Made by a program: the position numbers and the translations under genes. From Bacteroidales bacterium (GTDB taxonomy: Bacteria; Bacteroidota; Bacteroidia; Bacteroidales; UBA7960): DNA of 9,029 nucleotides. The stretch spans positions 1 to 9,029 of the forward strand of contig PWHO01000080.1 in the NCBI GenBank assembly GCA_003555385.1. The letters run 5' to 3'. Positions within the stretch are counted from its first letter, which is position 1, and each line of letters opens with the position of its first letter. Under the pieces are notes generated by a model. That model had not been told where the DNA came from. It was given only the letters and a program-made list of their open reading frames with translations, and did no database searches. Shown piece by piece: positions 7,822 through 9,029 of this stretch.

Positions 7822-8988
7822 TTTGGTGAATTGGTTTGGTGGTTTGGTGCATATTCCTTTGGTGATGGTTTGGGATCCGTATTTCCGGCGCATTTTGTCC
7901 ATGGCCTGGTAGAGACGGGCCATTTCCGGGCTGTCTTCAAATATGTTGAGCTGCTGCACTCCGCGTATCAGCCGGCTAAACTGCAATCCCACGAGGCGTA
8001 TACGCATGCGGCGTTTGTAAAGTCGGCTGAACAATGCTTTGCATAAGGGAATGAGCATGTGGTCAAAGGCTGTGTAGGGCAGCTGTTGCTGCAATGTGTG
8101 GGTGTCGAAGTTGGTATAACGTATTTTGACGGTTACGCAACCTGTCAGCTGCTGGTTGGTCCGGAGCCGGAAGCTCAGTTGCTCACACTGCCTGATCAGG
8201 GTTTGTTCCATATGGCTGATATGGATCGTGTCGTTGTCGAAGGTGTTTTCGGAGCTGACAGAGCGGTGTTCGTTCCATGCCTGTACCGGTGCGTGGTCAA
8301 TGCCGTTGGCCCGCTGCCATATCTCTTTCCCGTTTTTGCCCAGCATGCGTACGGGAACTTCCGGCGGAAGGCTGCGCAGGGTATGGATGGTGGCGATTCC
8401 CATGGTGCGGAGCCGGTGGTAGGTTTTTGGCCCGACCATGGGGATCTTACGTACAGACAACGGATCAAGAAAGGATCTTAAGATGTAGTGGTCTACGTAC
8501 ATTTGCCCGTCGGGTTTGGCTTCTCCCGTAGCAATTTTGGCTACTGTTTTGTTCAGTGAGAGCCCCATGGAGATGGGCAGACCGGTTTCTGTGGTGATCG
8601 TCCGGCGGAGTTCACCTGCCCACTGCCGGCATCCGAAAAAACGATCCATCCCGCTCAGGTCAAGGTAATGTTCATCGATAGAGGCTTTTTCAAACAAAGG
8701 TGCTTTGTCGGCGATGACGGCCGTGACCAGATCCGAGTATTTGGCATACATCTCCATGTCTCCGCGGATAAAAGTGGCCTCCGGGCAAAGTTTGCGGGCC
8801 AGTTTCGTGGGCATGGCCGAATGGACACCGGATTGCCGGGCTTCATAGCTGCAGCTGGCTACCACGCCCCGGTCGCCTGTGCCACCAATGATCACAGGCT
8901 TACCGTTCAGACTGCTGTTGTGTAAACGTTCCACGGACACAAAGAAGGTGTCCTGATCCAGGTGCAAGATGTGCCGGTTTTGTGACAT
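7801..8988 (-). CDS. dinB: Y-family translesion DNA polymerase (DinB / Pol IV type)
   Basis: The product is a lesion-bypass DNA polymerase of 395 residues when read from the ATG at 8988. The palm has LDQDTFFVSVE (catalytic D11, steric-gate Phe about F16), CSYEARQSGV (about 46-55) and SIDEHYLDLSG with D105-E106, so the catalytic carboxylates are intact. The thumb helix-hairpin-helix is at IPMVGPKTYHRLRTMGI (about 182-198) and the little finger spans about 240-340. QLNIF (346-350) resembles a beta-clamp-binding motif and, with the MDKMRRKYG segment after it, recalls the UmuC C-terminus more than that of E. coli DinB. A longer frame to a TTG at 9018 exists, but that codon overlaps the probable -7 promoter element and the conserved chain starts at the ATG. 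It is first gene of a leftward operon with dnaE. The final residues (EAPD) and the stop lie in repeat unit 8, so the C-terminus may have been remodelled. UmuC is the main alternative family name. Confidence 0.93.
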   Translation of the reverse strand: MSQNRHILHLDQDTFFVSVERLHNSSLNGKPVIIGGTGDRGVVASCSYEARQSGVHSAMPTKLARKLCPEATFIRGDMEMYAKYSDLVTAVIADKAPLFEKASIDEHYLDLSGMDRFFGCRQWAGELRRTITTETGLPISMGLSLNKTVAKIATGEAKPDGQMYVDHYILRSFLDPLSVRKIPMVGPKTYHRLRTMGIATIHTLRSLPPEVPVRMLGKNGKEIWQRANGIDHAPVQAWNEHRSVSSENTFDNDTIHISHMEQTLIRQCEQLSFRLRTNQQLTGCVTVKIRYTNFDTHTLQQQLPYTAFDHMLIPLCKALFSRLYKRRMRIRLVGLQFSRLIRGVQQLNIFEDSPEMARLYQAMDKMRRKYGSQTITKGICTKPPNQFTKGYEAPD

Positions 8989-9015
8989 ATACAGGATGAT
9001 TTTCCTTGACGGATT

Positions 9016-9023
9016 CAAAAATA
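9016..9023 (-). promoter_or_regulatory. Probable Bacteroidota -7 promoter element of the dinB-dnaE operon
   Basis: Read leftward, 9023-9016 is TATTTTTG, matching the Bacteroidota primary-sigma -7 consensus TAnnTTTG. The start of transcription would fall near 9010, leaving a leader of about 20 bases before the ATG at 8988. The matching -33 TTTG box would lie outside the window, so it cannot be checked. A weak AAGGA (9007-9003) lies 14 bases before the ATG. I see no LexA-like operator in the few bases available. Confidence 0.5.
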
Positions 9024-9029
9024 GTTGAG

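Noticed and set aside
9016..9018. TTG at 9018 as the dinB start
   Set aside because: It lies within the probable -7 promoter element, and the conserved Y-family N-terminus begins at the ATG at 8988.

Overview
The window looks like a chromosomal segment of a Bacteroidota bacterium; I cannot place it below phylum. The evidence is the RpoC sequence type (the N-terminal block around KPETINYRTYKPERDGLF and the Bacteroidota-style length of about 1,430 residues), a DUF3467 protein directly behind rpoC, a dinB plus short dnaE pair, A-rich translation starts without clear Shine-Dalgarno sequences, and a TAnnTTTG -7 promoter element at the right-hand edge.

Layout. Positions 1-4289 (+) are rpoC, cut at its 5' end by the window. 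Six bases later, 4296-4610 (+) is a small DUF3467 gene, almost certainly in the same transcript. These rightward genes meet a leftward pair end to end. The pair is dinB (8988-7801, -), a Y-family translesion polymerase, followed by a short DnaE-type polymerase III alpha paralogue (7588-4607, -). The two convergent genes overlap by four bases at their stop codons, and a long perfect-arm hairpin lies inside the last codons of dnaE, where a terminator for the rpoC operon would be expected. No gap without a gene exceeds 300 bases; the largest (7589-7800, 212 bases) is filled by the repeat array.

How the genes work together. rpoC and the DUF3467 gene belong to a housekeeping transcription operon. 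dinB and dnaE form a two-gene translesion or damage-tolerance cassette: the Y-family enzyme can insert opposite lesions and the alpha subunit can extend. Each has intact catalytic acidic residues.

The most unusual part is the spacer between dinB and dnaE. It is made of tandem units, each carrying a very short G+C-rich hairpin. The stem sequence changes from unit to unit but stays perfectly paired, the units are arranged in a 120-base higher-order period, and one end of the array runs into the dinB reading frame and supplies its last residues and stop codon. All homology statements come from recognising sequence patterns by eye; no database search was run.
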